NCBI GenBank assembly: GCA_026196105.1
Contig: JAPHRK010000024.1
Coordinates: 1 to 64,000 of the forward strand
DNA length: 64,000 bases
Direction of reading: 5' to 3'
Origin: Rhodospirillales bacterium
Lineage (GTDB): Bacteria; Pseudomonadota; Alphaproteobacteria; Rhodospirillales; JAPHRK01
Positions 36,717 to 45,239 of this stretch are shown piece after piece. Under the pieces are notes generated by a model that was not told the DNA's origin, ran no database searches, and saw nothing but the letters and a program-made list of their open reading frames with translations. A program made the position numbers and the translations under genes. The number at the start of each line of letters is the position of its first letter. Position 1 is the stretch's first letter.

Positions 36717-37817
36717 ATGGGAAAATCACCTCTTAAAGCGGGTAAACTTGCCCTAAAATCAAATATCCTTGATGGGCTGCGTGACGCTGTCATTTTGGTG
36801 AATGCCCGTCGTGAAATTGTTGACTTTAACGAGGCTGCTCAAGTCTTTGTTTTTGAAAAACATAAAGGCTCAGACTTGGCCGGTGCTTTTCCGCAGAAAG
36901 AAATTCTTGAAGCTGTCCAGAAGGTTTTAAAAGGTAAGAAAGTTGAAAGTTTGGAAGTGATTTTCCCTTTCCCCGTTTCCAAAGTTTTTGAAACCGTTGT
37001 GACGCCCTTACCAAGTGGGGTCCTCGACAAAAAGGGCTGGGTGATGTTGGCTTTGCATGATATTTCCGCCGCGCACCAGGCCGATAAAATGCGCTCAGAC
37101 TTTATTGCTAATCTCAGCCACGAATTAAGGTCGCCTTTAACAACTTTGACCGGTCTGATCGAATCCCTCCAAGGCCCAGCCAAAGATAATAAAGAGATGC
37201 AGACCCGGTTTTTAGGAATTATGGAACAAGAGGCCTCCCGCATGCGGCGGTTGGTTGATGATTTGCTTTCATTGTCACGGGTTGAGGCCATTGAGCATAT
37301 CGTTCCAGAAGGCAAAATAGAAATTTTTGAATTGATCGAAGAGGTTGTTTCCCATTTTGAGCTTCGAGCCCAAAAGAAAGGCATGTCCCTCAGGATTGAT
37401 GGCAAAAAAGATTGGCCATCTGTCAGGGGAAATTATGATGAAATTTCTCAGGTTTTTGAAAACCTTATCAGTAATGCGGTTAAATATAGTCCTGATCAGT
37501 CGGATGTTGTGGTAATCTTAGAAAAAGTGAAACGTATTTCAGCAACTGAAGGTGCAGGTATTGCGGTTGCGATCAAAGATCAAGGCGAAGGTATTGCGCC
37601 CAAGCATCTTGAGCGGTTGACAGAACGATTTTATCGTGTGGACAAAGGCCGCTCCCGGGCGGCGGGGGGCACTGGGTTGGGGCTCGCGGTGGTTAAACAT
37701 ATCCTAAATCGACACCGCGGCCGTTTAGAGATTACGAGCAAAGAAGGGAAGGGGAGCGTGTTCACAGTCTATCTGCCCCTTGCTGAAGTAAAAGAAATAA
37801 AAAAGGAAAAGGGTTGA
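36717..37817 (+). CDS. PhoR-like sensor histidine kinase
   Basis: A 366-residue kinase with a PAS-like N-terminus (~15-125), then the dimerisation/His domain with FIANLSHELRSPLTTL (His ~141). The ATP-binding domain has NLISNAVKYSP (N box), IKDQGEGIAPKH (G1), and GGTGLGLAVVKHI (G2). There is no membrane helix, unlike E. coli PhoR, so it is probably soluble or peripheral. Its stop lies 2 bases before the phoB-like ATG. The pair probably senses phosphate state, but no pst or phoU genes are in the window. Confidence 0.85.
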   Translation: MGKSPLKAGKLALKSNILDGLRDAVILVNARREIVDFNEAAQVFVFEKHKGSDLAGAFPQKEILEAVQKVLKGKKVESLEVIFPFPVSKVFETVVTPLPSGVLDKKGWVMLALHDISAAHQADKMRSDFIANLSHELRSPLTTLTGLIESLQGPAKDNKEMQTRFLGIMEQEASRMRRLVDDLLSLSRVEAIEHIVPEGKIEIFELIEEVVSHFELRAQKKGMSLRIDGKKDWPSVRGNYDEISQVFENLISNAVKYSPDQSDVVVILEKVKRISATEGAGIAVAIKDQGEGIAPKHLERLTERFYRVDKGRSRAAGGTGLGLAVVKHILNRHRGRLEITSKEGKGSVFTVYLPLAEVKEIKKEKG

Positions 37818-37819
37818 TC

Positions 37820-38521
37820 ATGGGTGGGGTTCTAAAGCCAGTTGTGCTGGTGGTTGAAGATGAACCAAATCAGGCTGAAATGCTGATTTATAATCTGGAA
37901 GCCGCGGGCTATCAGGCGCTTCATGCGCCTACGGGAGAAGATGCTCTAGCTCTGGCAAAAGACCATGAGCCAGATATGATTTTGCTCGATTGGATGCTGC
38001 CGGGGATCTCTGGTATGGATGTCTGTCGGGCTTTGAGAAAAAATAAACAAACCGCCCATGTCCCGATCATTATGCTCACCGCCCGTGGCGAAGAGGCTGA
38101 CCGGGTACAAGGCTTGGATAACGGCGCTGATGATTACGTGGTTAAACCCTATTTACCATCTGAACTCCTGGCCCGAGTTAGAGCCATGTTGCGTCGCATG
38201 CGGCCAACGTCAGGCGACAAGATTGAATATGGTGAGTTGGTTTTAGATTTAGATGAGCGCAAAGCCAAATACTTCGGCGATCCCGTCCACTTGAGCGCCA
38301 CTGAATACCGCATCCTCGCTGCCATGGCCGAAAAACCCGGCAAAGTCTTCTCAAGAGAACGCCTTCTCAACCTCGCCTGGGACCGAGACGCTGATGTTGA
38401 GTTAAGAACTGTCGACGTCCACATAAGGAGACTCCGCAAAGCCCTCTCCGCCAACGGAAAAGAAGACCCGGTCAGGACGGTTCGAGGCGCGGGATATTCA
38501 TTAGCTGAGGCTGGTGAGTAG
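37820..38521 (+). CDS. PhoB-like response regulator
   Basis: A 233-residue OmpR/PhoB-family regulator. The receiver has VEDEPNQ acidic pair, phospho-acceptor Asp in ILLDWMLPGISG (~54), Thr in MLTARG and Lys in VVKPYLPSEL (~105). The winged-helix domain has HLSATEYRILAAMAE and RTVDVHIRRLRKAL, then VRTVRGAGYSL. ATG at 37820 is chosen over TTG 37814. It partners with the kinase just upstream. Confidence 0.9.
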   Translation: MGGVLKPVVLVVEDEPNQAEMLIYNLEAAGYQALHAPTGEDALALAKDHEPDMILLDWMLPGISGMDVCRALRKNKQTAHVPIIMLTARGEEADRVQGLDNGADDYVVKPYLPSELLARVRAMLRRMRPTSGDKIEYGELVLDLDERKAKYFGDPVHLSATEYRILAAMAEKPGKVFSRERLLNLAWDRDADVELRTVDVHIRRLRKALSANGKEDPVRTVRGAGYSLAEAGE

Positions 38522-38658
38522 GATTTGATGTGAGTGGTGGGTAGGTCGGAGTTGAATTAAAAATACCTTTAAACATCAATTATTTATAACATAAATAAAG
38601 TATTTTGGTATGTATTGCTGTTGCATTCTATTCTATGAATTAATTTTAAGGAGATAAC

Positions 38659-39669
38659 TTGAGTAGTAATCGAGGTTTTTTTATTGGGCAATTAGTTGAT
38701 GATCTGGCTTTAATTTCTCATCAAGTAGATAATAGATGTCGCTTGGGACATTTTGACCTTAACCGGATGCTAGAAGATTTTTTTAGAGACGTACTTAATT
38801 TATCGATGGGAACTAATCTCGATAATTTGAATAATGAACGCCTAAATGAGCCAGGGATAGACCTCGGTGATGAGCAGTCAAAAGTTGCGTTCCAAATTAC
38901 TTCACAGTCGAACGCTGCGAAAATTAACAAAACGCTTGAGAAAATTACTGATGAGCAACTTCTGAAGTTTAACCAATTTTATGTGCTTGTTATTGGTGCA
39001 AAGCAAAAATCTTATAAAGTAGATATAGTTCAAGCACAACGTGTAGGGTTCCTTGTGGAAAATATCATTGATATCAATGATTTGTGCAAGTTGGCAATAA
39101 CCCTTCATCCACTCAAACTTCAAGAGTTGCATAGCTTAGTGGCTAAAGAAGTTCTTAGAGTAAGAGTCGAATTAGAGTTGCCAGAGTCTGATGGTACGTT
39201 TGCTACTAATTTATATGACCATATAGAAGGTATTCCCGAAATTACCCTCTCAAATGCAACAAAGTTTTATAATGATGACAATGTTCATGGTATTTTTTCC
39301 AGCTTGGAAGAAGCTAAGGCGGGCCTTGATGCCTTTGCTATTAAATTATCAAACCTACCCCGCATATCGCGTGAATTTTTGTTAGTGTTACTAGAAAGAT
39401 CTGATGATGGTTTTAGACCTCGCGCTAATGCAGATGTGATTCAACGTATTTCAAGGTACCCTGATACAGAAGGAGAGTTAAGGCTGCTTTCTGATAAAGG
39501 ATTCGTCTCATTTGAGCCTCCTGAGGAGCATGATGAATCTCCTTATTGGGCGATTAGCTTCCCGGGTAGTAATAGAGATTTTGAAGAAGCGTTTTACTAT
39601 TTTGTGACTCTTAATAAATTAAGCTTCCGGACCTCTATTCTTCATCTAGATTTTAGTGCTTTCGGTTAA
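38659..39669 (+). CDS. SMEK-like domain protein, accessory (possible defence or nuclease-fold) gene
   Basis: A 336-residue protein starting at TTG 38659 behind AAGGAGATAAC, a strong ribosome-binding site. The N-terminal ~150 residues resemble the SMEK domain: helices then G66-I-D-L-G-D71 and A77-F-Q-I-T81, a pattern like the core of restriction-endonuclease-fold proteins. Such proteins are often linked to defence or mobile loci (recalled knowledge). The C-terminal part (~165-336) is unrecognised, with a central FLLVLLERSDDGFRPRA helix-rich stretch. It is clearly AT-richer than the phoB region before it and lies next to a tRNA, so horizontal acquisition is likely. Confidence 0.7.
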   Translation: MSSNRGFFIGQLVDDLALISHQVDNRCRLGHFDLNRMLEDFFRDVLNLSMGTNLDNLNNERLNEPGIDLGDEQSKVAFQITSQSNAAKINKTLEKITDEQLLKFNQFYVLVIGAKQKSYKVDIVQAQRVGFLVENIIDINDLCKLAITLHPLKLQELHSLVAKEVLRVRVELELPESDGTFATNLYDHIEGIPEITLSNATKFYNDDNVHGIFSSLEEAKAGLDAFAIKLSNLPRISREFLLVLLERSDDGFRPRANADVIQRISRYPDTEGELRLLSDKGFVSFEPPEEHDESPYWAISFPGSNRDFEEAFYYFVTLNKLSFRTSILHLDFSAFG

Positions 39670-39789
39670 GTTTTGATGCTGGAATTATAGTAACAATCCC
39701 CCTTATTTCTAGTTCGGCCTGTGAGGCCAGAGAATTACGGCGACAGTTTACTATCATAAATTTCTGGAATCTAAAGCCATCGAAGATGG

Positions 39790-39876
39790 TGGTGCGGGCG
39801 GGCGGACTTGAACCGCCAAGACCGTGAGGTCGGCAGATTTTAAGTCTGCTGTGTTTACCGATTTCACCACGCCCGC
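39790..39876 (-). tRNA. tRNA-Leu (anticodon UAA)
   Basis: Reading down from 39876, GCGGGCG pairs with CGCCCGC, followed by discriminator A (39793) and encoded CCA (39792-39790). The anticodon stem GCAGA/TCTGC encloses CTTAAAA, so the anticodon is TAA. A long variable arm (CGACCTCACGGTCTTG) and the T-arm GGCGG-TTCAAGT-CCGCC complete an 87-base type II tRNA. It decodes UUA/UUG and sits at the edge of the SMEK island, a typical integration site. Confidence 0.95.
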
Positions 39877-40200
39877 ACTCTTGAGATCCGAAGGATTAAA
39901 ATCCCCCGTGAAATCGGTGACACCCTATTCAAGCTGGGCTTAGTTCGCAAGGGCAAAAAAACGACTTTTTATCGGTTTATTCTTTTCCCTATTGTCGGGC
40001 TTATTTTCCTTGGTTTTCAAAACCCTTTCGAAACGGTATTGGAATCATTGGATTCATAGATTCACAATGCAGATTACTTTCCATTTGACGACATATTTTC
40101 CTTACCTTCGTTCTTCCCACAAGATGCTCTGCCTCTTAAAACACTTGGTGGAGTTCTCCATAACGATCCATATGACGAACACCTTCAAAGGAGGGTGACG
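39877..40200 (+). pseudogene. Decayed or amber-interrupted reading frame beside tRNA-Leu
   Basis: In the frame of 39877 the bases read as plausible protein, including KIPREIGDTLFKLGLVRKG, a hydrophobic helix (FYRFILFPIVGLIFLGF) and NPFETVLESLDS, then TAG (40057-40059). The same frame continues with protein-like sequence (HNADYFPFDDIFSLPSFF, then QDALPLKTLGGVLHNDP) to about 40200. No start codon lies ahead of the helix. It looks like a gene fragment with a lost start and a nonsense codon. Nothing is recognised by family. Alternative: chance openness in AT-rich DNA. Confidence 0.35.
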
Positions 40201-40212
40201 TTTTTGTGCAAC

Positions 40213-40246
40213 AACCCACATCATATAGTGTGCGGGTGGGTTTTTT
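40213..40246 (+). terminator. Terminator-like hairpin
   Basis: AACCCAC (40213-40219) pairs with GTGGGTT (40236-40242) around a 16-base loop, followed by a run of Ts to 40246. It lies just past the decayed frame ending near 40200, consistent with that frame once having been a gene. Confidence 0.5.
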
Positions 40247-40312
40247 GTGCTATATGCGGCGTGTTTTGGGGTGATCGCTTTGAATTCTTGATGAATTTTT
40301 AAGGAGAGGCTT

Positions 40313-40942
40313 ATGTCTTTGATTGACGATGATGACTTTCTTGAATTTGTTCGCAATTATGAAGACGGTGATAAAGTCATAATGCGCGGGCTTTACGCGG
40401 CACCATTTGTGGTTAAAAAGTACAAAATAAATCCTGAGGAGGTAATAGCCTTTACCTCATGGCACGGGAATCACAAAGCGAGTACGGTTTTTCATTTCCA
40501 CCCTCAGTTTGACCCAAAAAATATTCGTTCCTATATGGAAGGCCATGATGACGGAAAAGCTCTTCTGGAAGAAGTGAGGGCAGAACGTGATTCTTTAAGC
40601 GGTTGGGAATGGCTTGAAATGGTTCGGGCAACAGGCGTTTGGTCAGAAATTATCCAGGCTATCACTACCGCGACCTTGAAACCTGTTGTTGAGAAAGTAT
40701 CGCGCATGATCGAACAAATATCTTGGGAGAAGACGGGACAACAAGCCGTCTTTAATGGGGTTTCAGCGCGCTCTTTAAGCTTAGCAACCCCGCCAGTTCC
40801 TCAACCGATAAAATTCCCGGTGATTTTATTCCCCAAAACCTCGGAGGATAAAGTCGAAGGAATTTCATCAGAATTGGCCAACCTCACAGCTTCTCATGCG
40901 ATGAAGGGAATGACGGAACCTGTTTCAACAGCCATTCATTAG
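40313..40942 (+). CDS. Hypothetical protein
   Basis: I do not recognise this 209-residue protein. A strong AAGGAGAGG sequence precedes the ATG. It is soluble, with an acidic start (SLIDDDDFLEFV), a His-rich stretch (WHGNHKASTVFHFHPQFD, ~50-67) that could bind a metal, and a long helical middle (VVEKVSRMIEQISW). The C-terminus is Pro/Ser-rich and probably disordered. It lies between the decayed frame and the methyltransferase, probably part of the accessory patch. Confidence 0.65.
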   Translation: MSLIDDDDFLEFVRNYEDGDKVIMRGLYAAPFVVKKYKINPEEVIAFTSWHGNHKASTVFHFHPQFDPKNIRSYMEGHDDGKALLEEVRAERDSLSGWEWLEMVRATGVWSEIIQAITTATLKPVVEKVSRMIEQISWEKTGQQAVFNGVSARSLSLATPPVPQPIKFPVILFPKTSEDKVEGISSELANLTASHAMKGMTEPVSTAIH

Positions 40943-40946
40943 GCTT

Positions 40947-41630
40947 TTATGAGGTTTTACGCAGCAAGCTGACCCGCATGGGTTGGGCAAAGGTATGCCC
41001 TTTTTCGGTTTTTGTGCTTAAGGCATGAAACGAAGCTTCAATTTCGTCTTTGCGTTCGGCGAAGATGGCGGCGCGGTGCGGGTCGGGTGCAATAATTTTG
41101 TCGCGGAAAGCTTCATAACTTTTGCGGAGAATCATGTGGGTGTAGATTCCTTCGGTGATTTGTTCTAGCCCGGCTTGGTCTGCTGATTTTATGGCCTCAT
41201 AAGCGGCAGCGCGGACTTCTGTTTCGTCATCAACCGGGCGCATCATCTCAAAATGAGGCCCTTCGGCAATGGGTTCGCAAATATAAATCATCCCGCCCTC
41301 AACTAACACCCGCGCAGCTTCTTTAAGGGCAATCGGCATGCCTGTTACTGGAACGTGATGCAGGCTATTAAAAAAAATTACGTTATCGAAACAACTGTCG
41401 TCAAAAGGAAGATCAAGTGCAGACCCTTCTAGATATTGTTCATCCTTTTCAAGGGGGTGAGCTCGTGCGCTTGCCAATTGAGCTTCTGAGACTTCTAAAC
41501 CAATGACATGGGCACCATTTCGGGTCATGGACCGGACCAAAGCGCCATCGCCACAGCCAACATCAAGAATCTTCGCCCCGTTTAATTTGACGTGTTCGCG
41601 TAGGACATGGCTGTTTTGCTTAATTTTCAT
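40947..41630 (-). CDS. Class I SAM-dependent methyltransferase
   Basis: A 227-residue methyltransferase with Rossmann fold. Motif I is ILDVGCGDGALVR (~19-31), the acidic end of strand 2 is VIGLEVSEAQLASA, and DNVIFFNSLHHVP marks motif IV/post-I region (~85-97). The family is UbiE/Coq5-like methyltransf_11. Substrate cannot be told. It is divergent from the acyl-CoA dehydrogenase gene across 57 bases. Confidence 0.85.
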   Translation of the reverse strand: MKIKQNSHVLREHVKLNGAKILDVGCGDGALVRSMTRNGAHVIGLEVSEAQLASARAHPLEKDEQYLEGSALDLPFDDSCFDNVIFFNSLHHVPVTGMPIALKEAARVLVEGGMIYICEPIAEGPHFEMMRPVDDETEVRAAAYEAIKSADQAGLEQITEGIYTHMILRKSYEAFRDKIIAPDPHRAAIFAERKDEIEASFHALSTKTEKGHTFAQPMRVSLLRKTS

Positions 41631-41687
41631 TACTCTTTTTGGTCCCTTGATGTGTTATATGATTCGCGAGTTAAGTAAGCTGATTGA

Positions 41688-42869
41688 GTGAATAAACTAG
41701 ACAGGGAAATCCTTTTCGTCATGGAAAATTATCAAGATATTTGTGATTCGGTTCGAGCACTCTGCAGCCAATACCCAGGAGAATATTGGCGAAAATTGGA
41801 TCGTGAAAATGGTTACCCTACTGAATTTGTCCGTGAATTAACAGAATCGGGTTTTTTATCTGTCCTGATTCCTGAAGAATATGGGGGGGCTGGTCTGGGC
41901 GTTGAAGCTGCCGTGGCAATCATGGAAGAAATTCAAAAATCAGGCTGTAATGGTGCGGCTTGCCATGCCCAAATGTATATTATGGGGACGATTTTGCGCC
42001 ATGGGAGTGATGAACAGAAACAGCATTACCTTCCCAAAATTGCTGCCGGAGAACTCCGCTTACAAGCTTTTGGTGTCACGGAACCGACAAGTGGTACCGA
42101 CACTACGCGTCTAAAAACCACCGCTGTAAGAGACGGGGATAGCTATATTATAAATGGCCAAAAAGTCTGGACGTCACGGGCGGAACATTCAGACCTCATG
42201 CTTCTCCTGGCACGGACCACGCCACGAGATAAAATTGAGAAACGTCACCAGGGCTTGTCGGTCTTTTTAATCGATATGAGGAACGCAGTCGGTAATGGCC
42301 TGACCATTCGTCCCATTCCAGTGATGATGAACCACAATACGACCGAAGTGTTTTTTGACGATTTGAGAATCCCTGCTGATAGTTTGATCGGCGAAGAGGG
42401 TAAGGGGTTTCGGTACATCCTTGATGGTATGAATGCTGAGCGGATTTTAATTGCCGCTGAATGTATCGGTGATTCACGATGGTTTATCGATAAAGCCTCA
42501 AAATACGCCTGTGAGAGAGAGGTTTTTGGCCGTCCTATTGGGCAAAATCAGGGCATCCAGTTCCCCATGGCGCGGGCTTATGCCTCGACTGAAGCTGCAA
42601 ACTTGATGGTCAAAAACGCAGCGGCCTTGTTCGATGCTGGGCAACCTTGTGGTGCAGAAGCTAATATGGCTAAGCTCTTGGCTTCTGAGGCCTCTTGGCA
42701 GGCAGCTGAAATGTGTCTCCAAACCTTTGGCGGCTTCGGGTTTGCTGAAGAGTATGATATCGAACGGAAATTTCGAGAAACTCGACTTTATCAAGTGGCC
42801 CCTATTTCTACCAACTTAATCCTAACCCATATTGCCGAGCATGTTCTCAAGCTGCCTAAATCATATTAA
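41688..42869 (+). CDS. Acyl-CoA dehydrogenase
   Basis: A 393-residue FAD-dependent acyl-CoA dehydrogenase. Segments include IPEEYGGAGLG (~66), FGVTEPTSGTDTTRLKT (~131, FAD/substrate region), FGRPIGQNQGIQFPMA, and the C-terminal QTFGGFGFAEEYDIERKFRE. The substrate is unknown. GTG at 41688 opens the frame; an ATG at 41721 (MENYQDIC) is equally compatible with the family start. It may feed the same acyl-CoA pathway as the CaiB/BaiF transferase and MaoC hydratase at 44095-46094. Confidence 0.9.
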   Translation: MNKLDREILFVMENYQDICDSVRALCSQYPGEYWRKLDRENGYPTEFVRELTESGFLSVLIPEEYGGAGLGVEAAVAIMEEIQKSGCNGAACHAQMYIMGTILRHGSDEQKQHYLPKIAAGELRLQAFGVTEPTSGTDTTRLKTTAVRDGDSYIINGQKVWTSRAEHSDLMLLLARTTPRDKIEKRHQGLSVFLIDMRNAVGNGLTIRPIPVMMNHNTTEVFFDDLRIPADSLIGEEGKGFRYILDGMNAERILIAAECIGDSRWFIDKASKYACEREVFGRPIGQNQGIQFPMARAYASTEAANLMVKNAAALFDAGQPCGAEANMAKLLASEASWQAAEMCLQTFGGFGFAEEYDIERKFRETRLYQVAPISTNLILTHIAEHVLKLPKSY

Positions 42870-42985
42870 ATTTTAACAGTATACCTTTGGTCCCTTGGCG
42901 AAGAGGTTTTGTTTTTGATAAAGTGGTTAAGTGGATGAACAACATCTGTGTTGTTATTTGCTGACAACTAAGTTGCGAGGGACTT

Positions 42986-43174
42986 GTGGACGCAGCCGCT
43001 TTATTAGATATCTATGACGAAGCCCACGACGAAGCGATTTCCCGAGGTGTTGATGGGGAAATGGCTCATAATGAAGCTATTACCGCAGCCTCAATGATGC
43101 TGGCGGCGATGGAGGGGGTTGAAGATGAAGAAGCGCGCCACCAAATTGAAGAACTAATTGCAGAACAAGGGTAA
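42986..43174 (+). CDS. Small acidic hypothetical protein
   Basis: A 62-residue, strongly acidic, all-helical protein starting at GTG 42986, with GAGG five bases upstream. Segments are LLDIYDEAHDEAISRG, HNEAITAASMMLAAM and EEARHQIEELIAEQ. No known motif is seen. A 7-bp hairpin (AACAACA-TCTG-TGTTGTT, 42938-42955) lies in its leader. Possibly a small adaptor or inhibitor (speculative). Confidence 0.6.
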   Translation: MDAAALLDIYDEAHDEAISRGVDGEMAHNEAITAASMMLAAMEGVEDEEARHQIEELIAEQG

Positions 43175-43228
43175 AATTATAATTCTCTGACTTTGCAAAA
43201 AAAGTTAAAGTGTCTATTCTTTTTTAAT

Positions 43229-43242
43229 CACTATATATAGTG
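43229..43242. promoter_or_regulatory. 14-base perfect palindrome upstream of the HPt/receiver-like gene
   Basis: CACTATATATAGTG is fully self-complementary and lies 60 bases ahead of the gene at 43303, in a non-coding stretch. It could be an operator for a dimeric regulator. Simple AT content in the centre weakens the case. Confidence 0.35.
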
Positions 43243-43302
43243 CACTTAAAAATTGCGCAGGCGTAGTATTCGTGGTTGTTATGAATTTTAAGGTTTTTCG
43301 AG

Positions 43303-44079
43303 ATGAGCCCAACAGGGAATAGCGCAGGCGACCTTATTGCAGGACTCCAGGATGATTTTATTGATGAAGTTCGTGAAATCCTTGAAGCTCTGGAACTCCA
43401 AATTGGGCATGCTCAAGATAATGGCGAAAGTGCAAAAGCTTTTTTAGATTCTGCTATGCGGGCTGCAGTTCTGTTGCAACGGTCTATTGCTTCTCCCAAG
43501 GGTGAACTCATAAAGACTATTGCTACGAGGATGCAGGATTTCCTTGCAGGCGTGCATGGGGCCACGGCGCGGACTTTTGCTGATGTGCAAAAATTTATGG
43601 ACGTTCTCTTAGATATTGTTAATGGCGAAGTTGATGAAGAAGCAGAGTCTTCCTCTTTGGTTCGTTCCTTGCCAGCAAAAACGGGTTTCTTGCCTGAAGA
43701 TGTAGAAGTGCGTGATGTCGAGGTCATGTTGGTGATGCCTCACGGTGCTGCGACCAGTTATGTCGAACGAGAAATGCAACAGTGTGGTTATCGTACTTCT
43801 GTTGTTGAGGATACCTTACACGCCCTTCCTATGATTGTGAGAGTTAGGCCGGACTTTGTTGTTGTTTCTGCCATGATGCCGGGTTTGGATGGGATTGATT
43901 TGGTTATTGGTTTGGCTTCAATGCCGGCTACTCGGAATATTCCATTTGCTTTGTTGACTAGCCTTGATGACGATGATGAGTCTTTAAAACTCGTTCCTAA
44001 GCATATCCCCGTCATTCATAAGAGCGGCAAGTTTGGTGATGATCTCGCTGATGCACTTAGTAACGTTTTCCTTATCTAG
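43303..44079 (+). CDS. Degenerate HPt-like / pseudo-receiver protein
   Basis: A 258-residue cytoplasmic protein with two signalling-type domains, both apparently lacking their phosphorylation sites. Residues ~8-108 are helical with an HPt-like start (LQDDFIDEVREILEALELQI), but the usual His-containing helix reads FLDSAMRAAVLLQR with no His. Residues ~138-258 look like a receiver: the strand before the acceptor reads FVVVSAMMPGLDG, so Ser189 stands where Asp is expected, and the N-terminal acidic pair is missing. Thr219 and Lys240/243 are retained. It may bind partners without phosphotransfer. Confidence 0.7.
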   Translation: MSPTGNSAGDLIAGLQDDFIDEVREILEALELQIGHAQDNGESAKAFLDSAMRAAVLLQRSIASPKGELIKTIATRMQDFLAGVHGATARTFADVQKFMDVLLDIVNGEVDEEAESSSLVRSLPAKTGFLPEDVEVRDVEVMLVMPHGAATSYVEREMQQCGYRTSVVEDTLHALPMIVRVRPDFVVVSAMMPGLDGIDLVIGLASMPATRNIPFALLTSLDDDDESLKLVPKHIPVIHKSGKFGDDLADALSNVFLI

Positions 44080-44094
44080 GGTGATCTAAACCCT

Positions 44095-45225
44095 ATGGAA
44101 CTGCCCTTAAACGATCTCCTTGTTGTAGCTTTGGAGCAAGCTGTTGCGGCTCCTTATTGTTCTAGCCGCTTAGCTGATGCCGGGGCTAGGGTGATTAAGA
44201 TTGAACGGGAAGAAGGGGATTTTGCCCGCAAATATGACAGCGTTGTCCACGGGGAAAGCGCTTATTTTGTTTGGCTCAATCGGGGTAAGGAGTCGCTCAT
44301 CCTTAATATTAAGGATCAAGAAGACTTTAAGCTGTTGGAGAAAATGCTGGAGCGAGCTGACGTCTTTATCCAAAATCTTGCGCCTGGGGCGACTGAACGT
44401 GCAGGGCTTGGGAGTGAATCCTTAAGAAATAAATATCCACACCTGATTACCTGTGACATTAGTGGGTATGGTGACTCCGAGGCCTTTCAAGACATGCGGG
44501 CCTATGATTTACTGGTTCAGGCAGAAACAGGACTTTGTTCCGTTACCGGAACGCCTGATGGCCCAGGTCGGGTTGGTGTTTCTGTTTGTGATATAGCTGC
44601 GGGGATGTATGCCTATCAGGGAATCCTGGAAGCCTTGTTCGAACGAGAGAAGACCGGACGAGGGAAAGGTGTCGAAGTCTCCTTGTTCGATGGTATGGCA
44701 GATTGGATGGCTGTTCCTTTACTGCATGCAAATTATGGCGGCAAAGCCCCTGAGAGAGTTGGCTTACGCCACCCTTCTATCGCTCCTTATACGGCCTTTA
44801 GAACCGGAGATGGCGATGAAGTTGTGATCTCAATCCAAAATGAAAGGGAATGGGCTCGATTTGCTGAAGATATCATGGAAAATAAAATGATGTCCCAGGA
44901 AGGCCCTTATAAAGATGCCGCTAGCCGAATGAAAAACCGGGATGTACTAGAAAAGCAAATTGCTGAAATTTTTGCTAAGGTATCTACCTTAAATATCTCT
45001 CGCAGATTAAAACAAGCCAAAATTGCCTTTGGGCAAGTTAACCAGGTGGTGGGGCTGTCTAACCACCAAGCTTTGCGGAGAATAACTGTTGAGAGTCCCA
45101 GTGGCCCTGTTGATCTCCCTGCTCCTCCAGTGAAATTTTCTGGTGAAACCCGTTCTTATGGTCCAGTACCCGGAACGGGAGAACATTCAGAACGAATACG
45201 AAATGAGTTTCTAAAAGACAATTAA
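44095..45225 (+). CDS. CaiB/BaiF family III CoA-transferase
   Basis: A 376-residue family III CoA transferase, which moves CoA between carboxylic acids through acyl-enzyme intermediates. The nucleophilic Asp lies in MRAYDLLVQAETGL (~143), and DAGARVIKIEREEGDFAR near residue 30 is the nucleotide-contact region. GYGDSEAFQD precedes the active site. Substrates are unknown. It overlaps no gene but is followed 14 bases later by the MaoC-type gene, which suggests one pathway. Confidence 0.9.
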   Translation: MELPLNDLLVVALEQAVAAPYCSSRLADAGARVIKIEREEGDFARKYDSVVHGESAYFVWLNRGKESLILNIKDQEDFKLLEKMLERADVFIQNLAPGATERAGLGSESLRNKYPHLITCDISGYGDSEAFQDMRAYDLLVQAETGLCSVTGTPDGPGRVGVSVCDIAAGMYAYQGILEALFEREKTGRGKGVEVSLFDGMADWMAVPLLHANYGGKAPERVGLRHPSIAPYTAFRTGDGDEVVISIQNEREWARFAEDIMENKMMSQEGPYKDAASRMKNRDVLEKQIAEIFAKVSTLNISRRLKQAKIAFGQVNQVVGLSNHQALRRITVESPSGPVDLPAPPVKFSGETRSYGPVPGTGEHSERIRNEFLKDN

Positions 45226-45239
45226 AACAGGAACTAAAT

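Noticed and set aside
39992-40198. 68-codon open frame on the plus strand near tRNA-Leu
   Set aside because: It overlaps a different frame that reads more like protein (39877-40200). Its composition is unusual and there is no ribosome-binding site.
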